Shown here piece by piece: positions 58,011-64,000 of a DNA stretch of 64,000 nucleotides. Source of the DNA: Caulobacter ginsengisoli (GTDB lineage Bacteria > Pseudomonadota > Alphaproteobacteria > Caulobacterales > Caulobacteraceae); contig NZ_JAUSVS010000007.1 in the NCBI RefSeq assembly GCF_030814835.1, forward strand, positions 124,001 through 188,000, in the 5' to 3' direction. The notes beneath the pieces were generated by a model. The model ran no database searches. It saw only the letters and a list, made by a program, of their open reading frames with translations, and was not told the DNA's origin. Position numbers and translations under genes: made by a program. The stretch's first letter is position 1. Every line of letters starts with the position of its first letter.

Positions 58011-58227
58011 GCCACGCCTCCAGAAACTGGGCTCGCTCCGCCTCAACCTTAGCAGATAGTTCGGCAATCTCCCTGGCATTGAAGCCGACATTGCGGGCGA
58101 CTTCCGCGCTGGCCAGCCAGATCTTGGCCGTGTTGCCGGCCTTGTCGATATGGACGTGCGGCGGCTCGCCTCGCTCGTTCGAGAAGAAAAAGAAGCGATA
58201 GCCGTTCCAGCGCAGGACGGTCGGCAT
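57985..58227 (-). CDS. DUF4160 protein
   Basis: An 80-residue protein: MPTVLRWNGYRFFFFSNERGEPPHVHIDKAGNTAKIWLASAEVARNVGFNAREIAELSAKVEAERAQFLEAW. The F-F-F-S-N-E-x4-P-P-H-V-H-I motif is the hallmark of DUF4160 (PF13711). It starts two bases before the leuC stop region (gap of 1 base) and is followed by DUF2442 with a 26-base overlap. The pair interrupts the leuC-leuD neighbourhood. In many genomes the two DUFs form a mobile-looking cassette; here codon use matches the host. Confidence 0.9.
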   Translation of the reverse strand: MPTVLRWNGYRFFFFSNERGEPPHVHIDKAGNTAKIWLASAEVARNVGFNAREIAELSAKVEAERAQFLEAWREHFSGQN

Positions 58228-58228
58228 C

Positions 58229-59638
58229 TCAGTCCAGGTCCCGCACGTCAGCGATGTGCCCCGCGATGGCCGCCGCCGCCGCCATGGCCGGGCTCATCAG
58301 GTGGGTGCGGCCGGCGCGGCCCTGGCGGCCTTCGAAGTTGCGGTTGCTGGTCGAGGCGCAGCGCTCGCCCGGCTGCAGCTTGTCGGGGTTCATGGCCAGG
58401 CACATCGAGCAGCCCGGCTCGCGCCAGTCGAAGCCGGCCTCGCGGAAGATCACGTCCAGCCCCTCGGCCTCGGCCTGGGCCTTCACCAACCCTGAGCCCG
58501 GCACCACCATGGCGGCGACATGGGACGCCACCTTGCGGCCCTTGGCGATGGCGGCGGCGGCCCGCAGGTCCTCGATGCGGCTGTTGGTGCAGGAGCCGAT
58601 GAACACCCGGTCGATGCGGGCCTCGGTGATCGGCTGGCCCGCCGTCAGCCCCATATAGGCCAGGGCCTTTTCCACGGCGGCGCGCTTGTCGGCGGTCTCG
58701 TAGGTCGCCGGATCGGGGACGAAGCCGTCGATGCGGACCACGTCCTCGGGGCTGGTGCCCCAGGTGACCATGGGGATCAGGGCGGCGGCGTCGATGCGGA
58801 TCTCGCGGTCGAACTTCGCGTCCGGGTCGGAGAAGAAGCTCTTCCAGTTCTCCAGCGCCAGCTCCCAGGCCCCGCCCTTGGGCGAGGCGGGACGCCCCCG
58901 CATATAGTCGAAGGTGGTCTCGTCCGGCGCCACCAGCCCGGCCCGCGCCCCGGCCTCGATGGTCAGGTTGCAGAGGGTCATGCGGCCCTCCATCGAAAGG
59001 GCCCGGATGGCGTCGCCGGCGTATTCGATGACGTAGCCGGTGCCCCCCGCCGTGCCGATCGCCCCGATCACCGCGAGCGCATAGTCCTTGGCCCCGACGC
59101 CGGGCGGCGGTTCGCCCTCGATCCAGACCCGGAAGTTCCTGGCCTTGCGCTGGCGCAGGGTCTGGGTCGCCAGGACATGCTCGACTTCCGAGGTGCCGAT
59201 ACCCTGGGCCAGGGCCCCGAAGGCGCCGTGGGTGGAGGTGTGGGAATCGCCGCAGACGATGGTCATGCCCGGCTGGGTGCGGCCCTGCTCGGGCCCGACC
59301 ACATGGACGATGCCGTTCCTGATATCGCCCATCGGGAAGAACTCGATGCCGGCGTCCTTGACGTTGCGGGCCAGGGTCTGCAGCTGCAGGCGCGCCTCCT
59401 CGTCGGCGACGGCGTCGACGCCCTTGGCCTGGCCCTCGGTCGGTACATTATGGTCGGCCACGGCGAGCGTGCGGTCGGGCCGGCGCACGGCGCGGCCGGC
59501 GGCCCGCAGCCCCGCGAAGGCCTGGGGCGTGGTCACCTCGTGGATCAGGTGCAGGTCGATATAGATGACGCTCTCGCCGTCGCGCTCGGCGACCAGATGG
59601 GCGTCCCAGATCTTGTCATAGAGGGTCTTGCCGGCCAT
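58229..59638 (-). CDS. leuC: 3-isopropylmalate dehydratase large subunit
   Basis: A 469-residue aconitase-family subunit binding a 4Fe-4S cluster. [68 protein letters not shown] (first cluster Cys), and [15 protein letters not shown] (the two further Cys) are the signatures. With LeuD it performs the second step of leucine synthesis. It is the first gene of a tight minus-strand operon running to leuB. Its promoter must lie in the 59639-59754 interval opposite the divergent gene at 59755. Confidence 0.98.
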   Translation of the reverse strand: MAGKTLYDKIWDAHLVAERDGESVIYIDLHLIHEVTTPQAFAGLRAAGRAVRRPDRTLAVADHNVPTEGQAKGVDAVADEEARLQLQTLARNVKDAGIEFFPMGDIRNGIVHVVGPEQGRTQPGMTIVCGDSHTSTHGAFGALAQGIGTSEVEHVLATQTLRQRKARNFRVWIEGEPPPGVGAKDYALAVIGAIGTAGGTGYVIEYAGDAIRALSMEGRMTLCNLTIEAGARAGLVAPDETTFDYMRGRPASPKGGAWELALENWKSFFSDPDAKFDREIRIDAAALIPMVTWGTSPEDVVRIDGFVPDPATYETADKRAAVEKALAYMGLTAGQPITEARIDRVFIGSCTNSRIEDLRAAAAIAKGRKVASHVAAMVVPGSGLVKAQAEAEGLDVIFREAGFDWREPGCSMCLAMNPDKLQPGERCASTSNRNFEGRQGRAGRTHLMSPAMAAAAAIAGHIADVRDLD

Positions 59639-59754
59639 GGGCGCGATCTAGGCAGGCTGTGCCGCCAAGTCCAGGGGTGACGGGCCGTTCAGGGCAGGAA
59701 GTTGCGTCGAACGGGCGGGGTGACAAACGCCCTCCGGCATGCGGAAATCGGCCC

Positions 59755-60429
59755 ATGAAGCTGCCGATCAACCCCGGCCCCGGCGCCCTCCACTTCCTGC
59801 GCGAGGTGGCCATCGTCATCCTGGGGGTGCTGATCGCCCTGGTCGCCGGCGAGGTGGCCAATGATTTCCGCGAGCGCGAGCGGGCCAACGAGATCAAGGT
59901 CTCGATGGACAAGGAGCTGGAAAGCTATGTCGATGTCCTGGCGCTCAGGGTGCGGGCCAATGGCTGCATCGTCGCCAAGCTGGACGCCATCGACGCGGTC
60001 CTGGCCCGCAGCGGCGCCAAGGGCCCCTGGAAAGACGTCGGCCGCGCCCCCTACTTCTTCACCGGCCACGGCGCCTGGAACAGCGAGGCCTCCGACCTGC
60101 TGTCCAAACACCTGGGGGCCGACAAGCTGCTGATCTACAGCCTGCTCTACAACAGCATGATCCAGTTCGACGGCCTGGCCCAGCGCGAGCAGGACCAGTG
60201 GACCGTGCTGCAGTCGCTGCGGCGCCAGGACGAACCGATCACCGGCGAGCGCCGCTGGCGCCTGGTCGAGGCCTCGGCCAGCGCCCGCAACACCGGCCGC
60301 CTCCTCGAGGCCATCGCCGAGGGCAACCTGGAATTCGCCAAGACCCTGGGGGTCAAGCCGGCCAATGAGCTGAGCAAGCTGGACCTGAAGTCGCGGCCGA
60401 TCTGCCAGCCGCTGGAGAAGGCGGGCTAA
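59755..60429 (+). CDS. Single-helix membrane protein, DUF6090-like
   Basis: A 224-residue protein. ATG 59755 gives a short cytoplasmic head and one membrane helix, FLREVAIVILGVLIALVAGEVANDFRERERANEI, close to the REV-x-I-x-GVLIAL motif of DUF6090-like proteins. The remainder is helical with coiled-coil-like stretches (VSMDKELESYVDVLALRVRANGCIVAKLDAID; QREQDQWTVLQSLRRQDEPITGERRW). It is divergent from leuC. A Family A repeat follows 14 bases after the stop. Function unknown. Confidence 0.68.
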   Translation: MKLPINPGPGALHFLREVAIVILGVLIALVAGEVANDFRERERANEIKVSMDKELESYVDVLALRVRANGCIVAKLDAIDAVLARSGAKGPWKDVGRAPYFFTGHGAWNSEASDLLSKHLGADKLLIYSLLYNSMIQFDGLAQREQDQWTVLQSLRRQDEPITGERRWRLVEASASARNTGRLLEAIAEGNLEFAKTLGVKPANELSKLDLKSRPICQPLEKAG

Positions 60430-60443
60430 ACCACTCCCCACCT

Positions 60444-60567
60444 CCGCTCATCCCCGCGAAAGCGGGGACCAAGGTGTTTTTCGTAGCGGACTTTCAGCCG
60501 CCCGGACCTGTCAGAACCGCCCTCAACAGCAAAAAGCCTGGGTCCCCGCTTTCGCGGGGATGAGCGG
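60444..60567. repeat. Family A inverted repeat, copy 3
   Basis: Arms 60444-60474 and 60536-60567, the same CCGCTCATCCCCGCGAAAGC sequence with its complement and one mismatch (ACCAAGG against ACCCAGG). The interior matches the copy at 55862-55986 in the opposite orientation, so the element can insert in either direction. It lies between convergent genes ending at 60429 and 60583. Confidence 0.85.
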
Positions 60568-60582
60568 TGTTTGGGTGTTGGC

Positions 60583-61587
60583 CTACGCCGGCTGCAGGAA
60601 CAGCCGAACCGGTGGTTCTTCCAGCACGCCCATGTCGTCCAGTGTCGCCCGCACCGCCGTGTCGAGGGCGGTGTGAGGCTCCTCGCCCAGGAAGGCGACC
60701 AGCCTGGCGTTGTCGAGGCCAATGGGCTTTTTCCAGAGATAGAGCATCTCCAGCAGCTCGCGCAGGGTCTCGTTGAAGGGCGAGATCAGCCGGATGACCG
60801 CCTCCGGGAAGGGCCGGATCGGCAGGTTCGGCTGGTCCAGCACCCGGCGGACCGACTGGGCCAGCCCTTGCGCGCCGCCCAGCCAGTGGCCGGTGAAATG
60901 AAAGGCGGCGAAGGCCGGCAGCTCAGCCTCGCGGTCGGCGAGGCGGGCGGCGGTTTCGCCCAGATCAGGGAGGTAGGCGAAGGCGTGGCCGACATGGCTG
61001 GGGCCCGGCGCATAGACGGCGCGGACCCGGCCGCCGCGGCGGATGGTCAGCCAGTCCATGGACTGACCGCCCGGGCCGGGGCCGAAGAAGTCGCCGGCCC
61101 GCAGGACGAGGGTGCGGACACCGTCGCGCTCGGCCGCCTCCCGCAGCATGGCCTCCATGCGCACGCGGAGCCTGCCCTTGCGGGTCACCGGCTGCTGCGG
61201 CGCGGTCTCGCCGATGTTGGCGCCGCTGTCCGGGGCGAAATTGTAGACGCTGGCCGGGAACAGGATGCGGGCGCCGCTGGCCCTGGCCGCCGCGAGGGTC
61301 GAGGCCAGCATCGGGATCACCGTCCCCTTCCAGTTGCGATAGCCGGGCGGGTTGGCGGCGTGGACGATCAGGTCCGCGCCTTTCGCCGCCGCGACCACGC
61401 TGGCCGCATCCATGGCGTCGCCCTTCACCCAGTCGATGGGCGTACGGGTCCCCATCCGCTCGGCGGCGGAGGCCGGGTCGCGGGCCAGGGCCCGGACGGT
61501 CCAGCCGCGCTTGATCAGGGCGAGCGCGGTGTGGGAGCCGAAGCCGCCGGTGGCGCCGATGACGAGAGCGGTCTTGGGAGGGGTCAT
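60583..61587 (-). CDS. NAD(P)-dependent epimerase/dehydratase (atypical SDR)
   Basis: A 334-residue protein beginning at ATG 61587 (MTPPKTALVIGATGGFGSHTALALIKRGWTVRALARDP), a clear Rossmann fold with GATGGFG. Further motifs: LIVHAANPPGYRNWKGTVIPML, FPASVYNFAPDSGANIGE, and RTLVLRAGDFFGPGPGGQ, the atypical-SDR (NmrA-like) pattern with no classic YxxxK. It probably acts on an unknown sugar or lipid substrate, or only binds the cofactor. It is divergent from the LysR regulator at 61676, which likely controls it. Confidence 0.87.
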   Translation of the reverse strand: MTPPKTALVIGATGGFGSHTALALIKRGWTVRALARDPASAAERMGTRTPIDWVKGDAMDAASVVAAAKGADLIVHAANPPGYRNWKGTVIPMLASTLAAARASGARILFPASVYNFAPDSGANIGETAPQQPVTRKGRLRVRMEAMLREAAERDGVRTLVLRAGDFFGPGPGGQSMDWLTIRRGGRVRAVYAPGPSHVGHAFAYLPDLGETAARLADREAELPAFAAFHFTGHWLGGAQGLAQSVRRVLDQPNLPIRPFPEAVIRLISPFNETLRELLEMLYLWKKPIGLDNARLVAFLGEEPHTALDTAVRATLDDMGVLEEPPVRLFLQPA

Positions 61588-61633
61588 GGGGAAGTCTCCT
61601 TGCTTGGCTGCAAGATGATCCCGCCGCCGCCTA

Positions 61634-61670
61634 TTCGGAATTGTCGAAAGCTGTAGCGCCGCTATACATA
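61634..61670. promoter_or_regulatory. Candidate LysR box and promoter in a divergent intergenic region
   Basis: TTCGGAATTGTCGAA at 61634-61648 (TTCG-N7-CGAA, T-N11-A pattern typical of LysR sites) and an 11-base palindrome TAGCGCCGCTA at 61654-61664. A TATACA hexamer at 61663-61668 lies just before the ATG at 61676, so the LysR gene may have a very short leader or be leaderless. Confidence 0.45.
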
Positions 61671-61675
61671 TCCGC

Positions 61676-62596
61676 ATGGATAGCCGCGGACCGGACTGGG
61701 ACCTCTACCGCTCGCTGCTGGCGGTGATCGAGACCGGCAGCCTGTCGGGCGCGGCCCGGCGCCTGGGCCTGGCCCAGCCCACGGTCGGCCGCCATATCGA
61801 GGCGCTGGAGGCCAGCCTGGGGGGCCTCTCGCTGTTCACCCGCTCGCCCGGCGGCCTCAACCCCACCGAGGCGGCCCTGGCGCTGAAGCCCCATGCCGAG
61901 GCCATGTCCGCCGCCGCCGCCGCCCTGGTCCGCACCGCCGCCGGCGGGGCCGACCCGGAGCGCGGCGTCATCCGCATCAGCGCCAGCGAGATCGTCGGCA
62001 GCGAGGTGCTGCCCGCCATCCTGGCCGAGTTCCACCGCGAGCATCCGGGCGTGGCCCTGGAGCTGTCGCCCTCCAACGCGGTGGAGGACCTGCTGCGGCG
62101 CGATGTCGACATCGCCGTCCGGATGACCCCGCCCACCCAGGCCGCCCTGACCGCCAAACGCATCGGCAGCGTGCGGCTGCAGTTCTACGCCCATCGCAGC
62201 TATCTGCAGGCCCGGGGCGAGCCGCGCGACCTGGAGGACCTGGCCGCCAACCACAGCCTGATCGGCTATGACCGCGTCATCCCCTCGATCCGCACCCTGG
62301 ACGAGATCATGGGCCGGACGGGCCTGACCATCCATCGCGAGCTATTCGCCTATCGCACCGACAGCGACCTGGCCCAGCTGGCGGCGCTCAGGGCCGGGGT
62401 CGGGATCTGCGCCTGCCAGCCGGTCATCGCCGCCCGCGACCCCAATCTGGTCCCCATCCTGAACGGCCAGTTCCAGTTCGAACTGGAGATGTGGGTGGCC
62501 ATGCACGAGGACCTCAAGGCCAGCCGCCGCATGCGGCTGATGTTCGACCATCTGGTGGCCGGGCTGGCCGAGTATGTGAAGGAGAGCGCGCGATGA
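61676..62596 (+). CDS. LysR-family transcriptional regulator
   Basis: A 306-residue LysR protein. The winged HTH at the N-terminus is LLAVIETGSLSGAARRLGLAQPTVGRHIEALEASLG, with LFTRSPGGLNPTEA after it, followed by the two-lobe effector-binding domain (about 90-300; ISASEIVGSEVLPAILAEFHREHPGVALEL). It is divergent from the NAD(P)-dependent epimerase and probably regulates it from the site at 61634-61648. Its stop overlaps the start of the GFA gene by 4 bases. No ribosome-binding site is seen, consistent with leaderless translation. Inducer unknown. Confidence 0.93.
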   Translation: MDSRGPDWDLYRSLLAVIETGSLSGAARRLGLAQPTVGRHIEALEASLGGLSLFTRSPGGLNPTEAALALKPHAEAMSAAAAALVRTAAGGADPERGVIRISASEIVGSEVLPAILAEFHREHPGVALELSPSNAVEDLLRRDVDIAVRMTPPTQAALTAKRIGSVRLQFYAHRSYLQARGEPRDLEDLAANHSLIGYDRVIPSIRTLDEIMGRTGLTIHRELFAYRTDSDLAQLAALRAGVGICACQPVIAARDPNLVPILNGQFQFELEMWVAMHEDLKASRRMRLMFDHLVAGLAEYVKESAR

Positions 62597-63063
62597 CCGT
62601 GACCCTGCCCGCCTTCCCCATCCACGGCGGCTGCGCCTGCGGGGCGATCCGCTACGAGGTCAGCGGCGCGCCGATCGGGGTCTTCGCCTGCTGTTGCACC
62701 GACTGCCAGAAGCTCACCGGCGCGGCCTTCAGCCTGGCCATGCCGCTGCTGCGCGAGCGCTTCGCCCTGACCCGGGGCGAGCCGGCGACCTGGGCGCGGA
62801 CGGCGGAGAGCGGGCGGGTCATCCCGCAACGGTTCTGCGAGGATTGCGGGACCCGGCTCTTCACCGAGCCGCCGCGCGGACCCCAGACCGTGACCCTGCG
62901 GCCGGGCACGCTGGACGACACCGGCTGGCTGGTCCCGGCCGCCGCCTTCTGGACCTCGAGCGCCCAGGGCTGGACGGGGTTTCCGGAGGGGACGCTGCTC
63001 TACGAGCGCGAGCCGGACGACTTCATGCCGGTGGTGCAGAGGTGGCGCGAGATGCTGGCCTGA
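62593..63063 (+). CDS. GFA-family (Mss4-like) zinc protein
   Basis: A 156-residue protein with the zinc-binding pattern of the GFA family: GGCACGAIRYEV, FACCCTDCQKLTGAAFSL, FCEDCGTRLFTEPP, giving three pairs of cysteines. Founding members act in glutathione-dependent formaldehyde detoxification; many relatives have lost that activity. ATG 62593 overlaps the LysR stop (ATGA), so it is read with the regulator. A Family B repeat begins 4 bases after its stop. Confidence 0.88.
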   Translation: MTVTLPAFPIHGGCACGAIRYEVSGAPIGVFACCCTDCQKLTGAAFSLAMPLLRERFALTRGEPATWARTAESGRVIPQRFCEDCGTRLFTEPPRGPQTVTLRPGTLDDTGWLVPAAAFWTSSAQGWTGFPEGTLLYEREPDDFMPVVQRWREMLA

Positions 63064-63066
63064 CTA

Positions 63067-63300
63067 CTCCGCCCCCGGCGGGGGCGGACGGCCGCTCCGA
63101 GGCGCGCCCGCAGCGCGCCCGTGAGCAGCCAGGTGAGGGTTTCCAAGGCCGTGCGGCGACAAGTCGAGAGTATCAGCCGTCCGCCGTGGCGAGGCGCCTG
63201 GCACACAGGCCGCAACCAATCACAGCCGACCACCGCACGGCTTTGGAAACCCTCACCGGACCTCGCTCTGGCGAGGTCGTCCGCCCCCGCCGGGGGCGGA
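63067..63300. repeat. Family B long inverted repeat, copy 2
   Basis: A 234-base element with arms 63067-63090 and 63278-63300 (CTCCGCCCCCGGCGGGGGCG type, 23 of 24 complementary). Its interior (GGTGAGGGTTT...GCCGTGC near 63132 with GCACGGCTTT...AACCCTCACC near 63237) is very similar to 19168-19399. It fills the gap between the GFA gene and the rplS terminator. Confidence 0.8.
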
Positions 63301-63304
63301 ATAG

Positions 63305-63332
63305 AAAAAGCCCCGCCGTTTCCAGCGGGGCC
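63305..63332 (-). terminator. Rho-independent terminator of rplS
   Basis: On the minus strand GGCCCCGC-TGGAAACG-GCGGGGC followed by TTTTTC, a perfect 7-base GC stem (GCCCCGC/GCGGGGC) with a short loop and a T-run. It lies 26 bases beyond the rplS stop at 63359, so it ends the trmD-rplS transcript. Confidence 0.85.
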
Positions 63333-63358
63333 TCTCGAACTCAAACCTGAACCGAAGC

Positions 63359-63757
63359 CTACTCGGCGTCGGCTTCCGGCCGCTCGCGGCTGCCCATGGC
63401 GCGTTCGGCGATACGGGCGCTCTTCCCGCGGCGGTCGCGCAGGTAATAGAGCTTGGCGCGGCGGACGACGCCGCGGCGCTTGACCTCGATGGATTCGATC
63501 ATCGGGGACATGATCGGGAAGACCCGCTCGACGCCTTCGCCGAAGCTGATCTTGCGGACCGTGAAACTCTCGTGGAGGCCGGCGCCCTGGCGGCCGATGC
63601 AGACGCCTTCATAGGCCTGGATCCGCTCGCGCTCGCCTTCCTTGATCCGCACATTGACGCGGACGGTGTCGCCGGGCTGGAACTCGGGGGTCTTGCGAAG
63701 GGCGGCGAGACGCTCGGTCTCTTCCTTCTCCAGCTGCTTGATCACATTGATCGCCAT
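63359..63757 (-). CDS. rplS: 50S ribosomal protein L19
   Basis: A 132-residue L19 (typical bacterial length is about 115; the C-terminus has an extra basic and Glu-rich tail as in other alphaproteobacteria). [80 protein letters not shown] is the L19 sequence. It sits at the subunit interface. ATG 63757 has AAGGAG upstream, inside the end of trmD, so translation is coupled. A terminator follows at 63305-63332. Confidence 0.97.
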   Translation of the reverse strand: MAINVIKQLEKEETERLAALRKTPEFQPGDTVRVNVRIKEGERERIQAYEGVCIGRQGAGLHESFTVRKISFGEGVERVFPIMSPMIESIEVKRRGVVRRAKLYYLRDRRGKSARIAERAMGSRERPEADAE

Positions 63758-63761
63758 AACT

Positions 63762-64000
63762 CTATTCTCCTTGGGCTTTGCCGCCCTTTGCCTGTTGATT
63801 GGCGAGGTAGGCCGCCCAAAGATCGGGCCGCCGCTCGCGGGTGGTCTCTTCACGCATCTGCTGGCGCCATTTGGCGACCTTGCCGTGGTCGCCGGACACC
63901 AGCACCTCGGGGATATCCAGCCCTTCGAACGTCCGCGGCCTCGTGTACTGCGGATATTCGAGGAGCCCGTCCTCGAAGCTTTCGTCACGGATGCTTTCGG
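63762..64000 (-). CDS. trmD: tRNA (guanosine-37-N1) methyltransferase, C-terminal end
   Basis: The frame enters from the right edge and runs to TAG at 63762, 4 bases before the rplS ATG. The visible 78 residues start [20 protein letters not shown] and contain [22 protein letters not shown] and [13 protein letters not shown], the C-terminal domain of TrmD, which recognises the tRNA substrate. The SAM-binding trefoil-knot part is outside the window. The arrangement trmD-rplS is conserved in bacteria. Confidence 0.95.
   Translation of the reverse strand, partial: ESIRDESFEDGLLEYPQYTRPRTFEGLDIPEVLVSGDHGKVAKWRQQMREETTRERRPDLWAAYLANQQAKGGKAQGE

Overview
The window reads as chromosome from a GC-rich alphaproteobacterium, most likely Caulobacteraceae (Caulobacter/Phenylobacterium type). 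The reasons are the chvI-chvG-hprK-EIIA(Man)-HPr-ahcY block, the trmD-rplS pair close to leuC/leuD/leuB, the TonB-dependent receptors, the pseudaminic-acid genes of flagellin modification, and third-codon-position GC bias. The placement is inferred from gene content and order; no database was searched.

Layout. 1-907: visibly AT-richer DNA with the 5' part of a phospholipase D-like gene running off the left edge. 908-15341: mostly metabolic and membrane genes (acyltransferase, type B carboxylesterase, thioesterase, quinone oxidoreductase, amidohydrolase, thiolase-like protein) with small regulators and one hybrid histidine kinase. 15452-21765: a REP-like dyad, purine nucleoside phosphorylase, an AsmA protein, a 34-residue membrane peptide, a lipoprotein, VanZ, HAD and pterin dehydratase. 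21871-25114: pseB-pseC-pseI, each gene overlapping the next by 4 bases. 25273-27734: a large unknown protein and a Gre-like factor. 27840-31533: the envelope-sensing ChvI/ChvG pair followed by HPr kinase, EIIA(Man) and HPr. 31616-37637: bioB, a CYTH-CHAD protein and an AT-rich pentapeptide-repeat membrane protein lie between that cluster and ahcY. 37863-41770: pyridoxal kinase, serine hydrolase, RarD, Asd. 42154-49508: a HapK-like protein and three tandem TonB-dependent receptors. 49533-54775: thioesterase, a DUF5916 outer-membrane protein and a divergent LytS/LytTR pair. 54772-59638: the leucine operon leuC-[DUF4160-DUF2442]-VOC-leuD-monooxygenase-leuB. 59755-64000: small metabolic genes, then rplS and the end of trmD.

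The most distinctive feature is how many structured intergenic inverted repeats there are. Family A has three copies (25124, 55862, 60444), family B three (19168, 47065, 63067), and there are several single elements (15452, 27111, 30192, 31552, 37637, 41861). Most sit at gene ends. Some touch coding signals: the hprK ribosome-binding site lies in one, the ahcY stop abuts another, and the bioB stop lies at the edge of a 40-bp perfect palindrome.

I found no complete undescribed defence or biosynthetic system. The best leads are the PLD-like gene at the left edge, the pentapeptide membrane protein placed just upstream of the ahcY operator, the DUF4160/DUF2442 pair inside the leu operon, and the SufR-like regulator divergent from two small membrane proteins.
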